This document shows positions 61,262 through 64,000 of a stretch of DNA of 64,000 bases, in pieces (position 1 is the stretch's first letter; the number at the start of each line of letters is the position of its first letter). The position numbers and the translations under genes were made by a program. Under the pieces are notes generated by a model. The model saw only the letters and a program-made list of their open reading frames with translations. It was not told where the DNA came from and ran no database searches. Origin of the DNA: Leeuwenhoekiella sp044542075 (GTDB lineage: Bacteria > Bacteroidota > Bacteroidia > Flavobacteriales > Flavobacteriaceae); assembly GCF_044542075.1 (NCBI RefSeq), contig NZ_JBITTU010000005.1, positions 186,001 through 250,000 on the forward strand, written 5' to 3'.

Positions 61262-62089
61262 ATGAAAAGCATTAACTGTAAAGGAACACTTATAGATCTT
61301 TCAAAACCGAAAGTGATGGGAATTCTTAATGTTACCCCAGATTCTTTTTTTGATGGAGGTAATTACTTCAGTGATTCTAAACTATTGAATCAAACAGAAA
61401 AAATGCTAAAAGAAGGTGCTACTTTTATTGATGTAGGAGCATACAGTTCTAGGCCGGGTGCTACAGATATTTCTGTAGATGAAGAGCAAAAACGTCTATT
61501 ACCTGTTATAGAGTCTATTTTAAAACATTTTCCTGCAACCCTAATTTCTATAGATACCTTTAGGGCTGAAGTGGCGCGCAAAGCAATAGATGCAGGTGCT
61601 GCAATAATAAATGATATTTCCGCAGGGATGCTCGATGAGCAAATGCTTACTACAATTGCAGACTTACAAGTGCCTTACATTATGATGCATATGAAAGGTA
61701 CTCCGCAAACAATGGCAGGTCTTGCGCATTATGATGATGTGCTCACAGAAGTGCTCTTTTATTTAAGTGAACGGGTAGTCGCTGCTCGAGAATTAGGTAT
61801 TAATGACCTTATTTTAGACCCTGGATTTGGTTTTGCTAAAACCAGTACTCATAATTTTGAACTTTTAAATAATGCTGAAAAGTTTGAAATAACTGGTCTA
61901 CCTTTTCTAATTGGTATTTCCAGAAAAGGAATGATTTATAAAACACTTGACATTTCTGCTGCGGAAGCTTTAAATGGTACAACGGTTCTTAACACTATCG
62001 CTTTGCAAAAGGGAGCTTCTATTCTGCGGGTACACGATGTGAGAGAAGCCATGCAGGCTATAAAATTACTAGAGGTACTTTCAAATTAA
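61262..62089 (+). CDS. folP: Dihydropteroate synthase
   Basis: Condenses p-aminobenzoate with hydroxymethyl-dihydropterin diphosphate in folate synthesis. The 275-residue TIM barrel has the family signatures MGILNVTPDSFFDGG, GATFIDVGAYSSRPGA, ISIDTFRAEVA, MHMKGTPQTM and ILDPGFGFAKT, and ISRKGMIY with the conserved Arg/Lys. In many Bacteroidota cdaA follows folP directly; here the next gene is a Ca/Na antiporter and cdaA is 39 kb away. Confidence 0.96.
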   Translation: MKSINCKGTLIDLSKPKVMGILNVTPDSFFDGGNYFSDSKLLNQTEKMLKEGATFIDVGAYSSRPGATDISVDEEQKRLLPVIESILKHFPATLISIDTFRAEVARKAIDAGAAIINDISAGMLDEQMLTTIADLQVPYIMMHMKGTPQTMAGLAHYDDVLTEVLFYLSERVVAARELGINDLILDPGFGFAKTSTHNFELLNNAEKFEITGLPFLIGISRKGMIYKTLDISAAEALNGTTVLNTIALQKGASILRVHDVREAMQAIKLLEVLSN

Positions 62090-62193
62090 ATTGGAATCTT
62101 TACTAAGTACACTTATTTCTTGAGTTAGGATGGGTTTCTATATTCTCCATTTTATAGGTTGGTTATGTATCTTCGCTGCATTAAAAAAGGTTT

Positions 62194-63147
62194 ATGAGTA
62201 TTGTTTTTATTTTGGTGGGTCTCACGCTGCTGGTTATAGGAGGTGAGTTTTTAGTTAGAGCTTCTGTGGGCTTATCTTTTAAGCTTAAGCTATCTAAAAT
62301 GGTAATAGGCTTAACAGTAGTTTCGTTTGCGACCTCTTCTCCAGAATTGCTCGTTAGTTTACAAGCAGCCTTAGACGGTTCTCCAGATATCGCTTTAGGT
62401 AATGTTATAGGAAGCAACATCGCAAATATTGCGCTGGTTTTAGGATTAACCGCGATTATTTCTACTTTGGGGATAGATAATGACTTCTTTAAATTTAACT
62501 GGCCCGTTATGGTTTTGTTCTCTTTAGGACTTTATCTGGCACTTATGAATGACCAAATTATCTCAAAGTTAGAAGGGTTTATTCTACTGGTATCTTTAGT
62601 TTTTTACCTTATTATTTTAATACGTAGGGCAAAAAAGTCACAAGCGACTCAAGAAGGACAAAATGACGAAATTGATGCCGGTCTCTCTAAAACCTCCTAT
62701 TTTAAAATTACAGTTTGGTTACTTATTGGGGCCGTAGCTTTATATTTTGGATCAGAGTGGTTAGTACAAGGGGCTAAAGAATTAGCAGAATCGGTTGGGA
62801 TAAGCGACTATGCAATTTCAGTAACTGTTATTGCAATAGGTACGAGTGTGCCAGAACTTGCGGCTTCAATTATAGCTGCATTAAAGAAGGAAAAAGCAAT
62901 CTCTTTAGGAAACCTCATTGGGTCTAATATTTTTAATATCGCCTCAGTTTTAGGATTAACGGCAGTGATAACTCCTATACTAGTAATTGATGATCGAATC
63001 TTAGATACTAATATGTTTTGGTTATTAGGTTTTGCAATTATTCTTTTGCCACTGGGATATCTCCCGTTGCGATTAGAATTAAACCGCTGGAAGGGTTTTA
63101 TTCTATTTGCCGCCTATTGTGTATTTATAGGTTTGGCATTCAGTTAA
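62194..63147 (+). CDS. Calcium/sodium antiporter (CaCA family, YrbG-like)
   Basis: A 317-residue inner membrane antiporter with about ten helices in two inverted halves. Each half has the alpha-repeat with the ion-binding Glu: VSFATSSPELLVSLQAALDG in the first and VIAIGTSVPELAASIIAALK in the second, each followed by GNVIGSNIANI or GNLIGSNIFNI. This is the full YrbG-type arrangement. It exports calcium in exchange for sodium by family; not proven here. It has a terminator shared with glutamine synthetase. Confidence 0.93.
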   Translation: MSIVFILVGLTLLVIGGEFLVRASVGLSFKLKLSKMVIGLTVVSFATSSPELLVSLQAALDGSPDIALGNVIGSNIANIALVLGLTAIISTLGIDNDFFKFNWPVMVLFSLGLYLALMNDQIISKLEGFILLVSLVFYLIILIRRAKKSQATQEGQNDEIDAGLSKTSYFKITVWLLIGAVALYFGSEWLVQGAKELAESVGISDYAISVTVIAIGTSVPELAASIIAALKKEKAISLGNLIGSNIFNIASVLGLTAVITPILVIDDRILDTNMFWLLGFAIILLPLGYLPLRLELNRWKGFILFAAYCVFIGLAFS

Positions 63148-63172
63148 AGATAATTTCTCTAAAGTATACAGC

Positions 63173-63203
63173 ATAAAAAAGCCCGCATCAAGCGGGCTTT
63201 TAT
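63173..63203. terminator. Bidirectional terminator between convergent genes
   Basis: Stem AAAAAGCCCGC pairs with GCGGGCTTTTA around a 5-base loop, with T and A runs on the outside. It lies between the antiporter and glutamine synthetase genes. Confidence 0.9.
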
Positions 63204-63220
63204 GTTGTATTTGAAACTGA

Positions 63221-64000
63221 CTATAATTTAGCTTCAGCTCCTTTTACAGTTTTCACAATTCTACCAGCAATACGGTATGGATCACCGTTAGAAGCAGGAC
63301 GACGATCTTCTAACCATCCTTTCCAGCCTTTTTCTACCGCAATAATAGGAATACGTATAGATGCACCTCTATCTGATATTCCATATGAGAAATCGTGAAT
63401 AGAAGCGGTCTCGTGCTTACCAGTTAAACGTTGATCGTTAAATTCACCATAAACAGCAATATGTTCTGCGACAACCGGTCTAAAAGACTCACAAATAGTA
63501 TCGTAAACATCTTTAGAACCTGCGGTACGTAACGTAGTGTTTGAAAAGTTTGCGTGCATACCAGAACCATTCCAATCTCCTTTTACAGGTTTTGGGTGGA
63601 ATTCTATATAATACCCGTAATCTTCAGTTAGACGTTGTAATAAGTAACGTGCTACCCAAATTTCATCTCCTGCCTTTTTAGCACCTTTAGCAAAAAGTTG
63701 AAATTCCCACTGTCCACTTGCAACCTCTTGATTAATACCTTCAAAGTTAAGACCTGCATCGATACATAAATCTGCGTGCTCTTCTACGAAAGCTCTACCG
63801 TGGGTATTTTTACCACCTACAGAGCAATAGTACATACCTTGAGGACCTGGGTACCCACCTACTGGGAAGCCTAGAGGAAGTTGAGTTGCTTTGTCCATTA
63901 TAAAATATTCTTGCTCAAAACCGAACCAGAAATCATTATCGTCATCGTCAATTTGTGCTCTATAATTAGACTCGTGTGGCGTGCCGTCTGCATTTAGAAC
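63221..64000 (-). CDS. glnA: Glutamine synthetase type II, C-terminal part, 5' truncated by window edge
   Basis: Makes glutamine from glutamate, ammonia and ATP. The frame is open to the window end, giving about 259 residues of a protein of roughly 340. Residues before the internal Met at 63898 include FWFGFEQEYFI, the metal-binding Glu motif, so the true start is outside the window. GFPVGGYPGPQGMYYC and WEFQLFAKG-like stretches, GDWNGSGMHANFSN with the substrate-binding His, and ISDRGASIRIP are typical of the eukaryote-like GSII. The C-terminus ends GAEAKL. An enzyme of this type with glsA in the same window gives opposite reactions. Confidence 0.95.
   Translation of the reverse strand, partial: VLNADGTPHESNYRAQIDDDDNDFWFGFEQEYFIMDKATQLPLGFPVGGYPGPQGMYYCSVGGKNTHGRAFVEEHADLCIDAGLNFEGINQEVASGQWEFQLFAKGAKKAGDEIWVARYLLQRLTEDYGYYIEFHPKPVKGDWNGSGMHANFSNTTLRTAGSKDVYDTICESFRPVVAEHIAVYGEFNDQRLTGKHETASIHDFSYGISDRGASIRIPIIAVEKGWKGWLEDRRPASNGDPYRIAGRIVKTVKGAEAKL

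Noticed and set aside
1..64000. Search for insertion sequences, prophage genes, integrases and CRISPR arrays
   Set aside because: No transposase, integrase, phage structural gene or repeat-spacer array was seen on either strand.

Overview
The window is a chromosomal segment of a marine-type member of the Flavobacteriaceae (Bacteroidota). The evidence is an AT-rich base composition, promoters of the Bacteroidota type (-7 element TAnnTTTG), a SusC/SusD pair with FecI/FecR regulators, a fused SecDF, a Rho factor with a long Asn-rich insert, type II glutamine synthetase, and many flavobacterial DUF families (DUF4293, DUF3667, DUF1599, DUF6624). Genus cannot be fixed from the sequence alone; the gene set resembles Leeuwenhoekiella or a relative. 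No phage, insertion sequence, CRISPR array or defence island is visible. Most of the window is core genome with a few accessory loci.

Layout. 1-8.6 kb: the 3' end of secDF, then a leftward block (glsA, a DUF192 lipoprotein, lgt, yidD, cysS, folE, a FadL-type porin and a low-complexity lipoprotein). 8.7-10.8 kb: proS, two tRNA-Glu genes and rpsT, all rightward. 10.9-14.8 kb: a YoaK-like membrane protein, a small anchored protein, a UspA-like protein and a two-component system, all leftward. 14.8-22.1 kb: rho, a DUF4293 protein, a phosphoesterase divergent from truA, an MsbA-like exporter, a DUF3667 protein and the diadenylate cyclase cdaA. 22.1-25.6 kb: a BlaI/BlaR1-like pair with dyad-rich promoter, a conserved-looking 50-residue protein, and apt. 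25.6-31.8 kb: a DUF423 protein, a duplicated propeller-like lipoprotein, and a thiamin salvage operon (thiM-thiE-thiD-tenA) behind a clear TPP riboswitch.

32-40.5 kb: myo-inositol oxygenase with a sodium/solute symporter (inositol uptake and oxidation), a conserved hypothetical, a nuclease-fold protein, a secreted GH2 glycosidase, and an ECF sigma/anti-sigma pair divergent from a fasciclin-domain protein. 41.3-52.8 kb is the most system-like accessory locus: FecI-type sigma, FecR-type anti-sigma, a SusC transporter with an STN signalling domain, SusD, a secreted M16 zinc protease and an ABC exporter. It is best read as a self-regulated TonB-dependent uptake system, probably for peptide or protein substrates. 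52.8-64 kb: a porin, tRNA-Arg, a HEIGH-type metalloprotease lipoprotein, clpS-prmA-tpiA, an orphan DppB-like permease whose start appears to be CTG, a DoxX/BT_3928-DUF6624 fusion, a DUF1599 protein, folP, a Ca/Na antiporter and the C-terminal part of glutamine synthetase.

Start codons deserve care here: truA, cdaA, the FecI-type sigma and the DoxX fusion start at TTG, yidD at GTG and the permease probably at CTG. Several long open frames needed trimming to an internal ATG. I saw no clearly undescribed system. The strongest second-look items are the SusCD-M16 locus, the M56 sensor with coiled coil and plug-like tail, the Rho disordered insert, the inositol oxygenase pair and the CTG-started permease.
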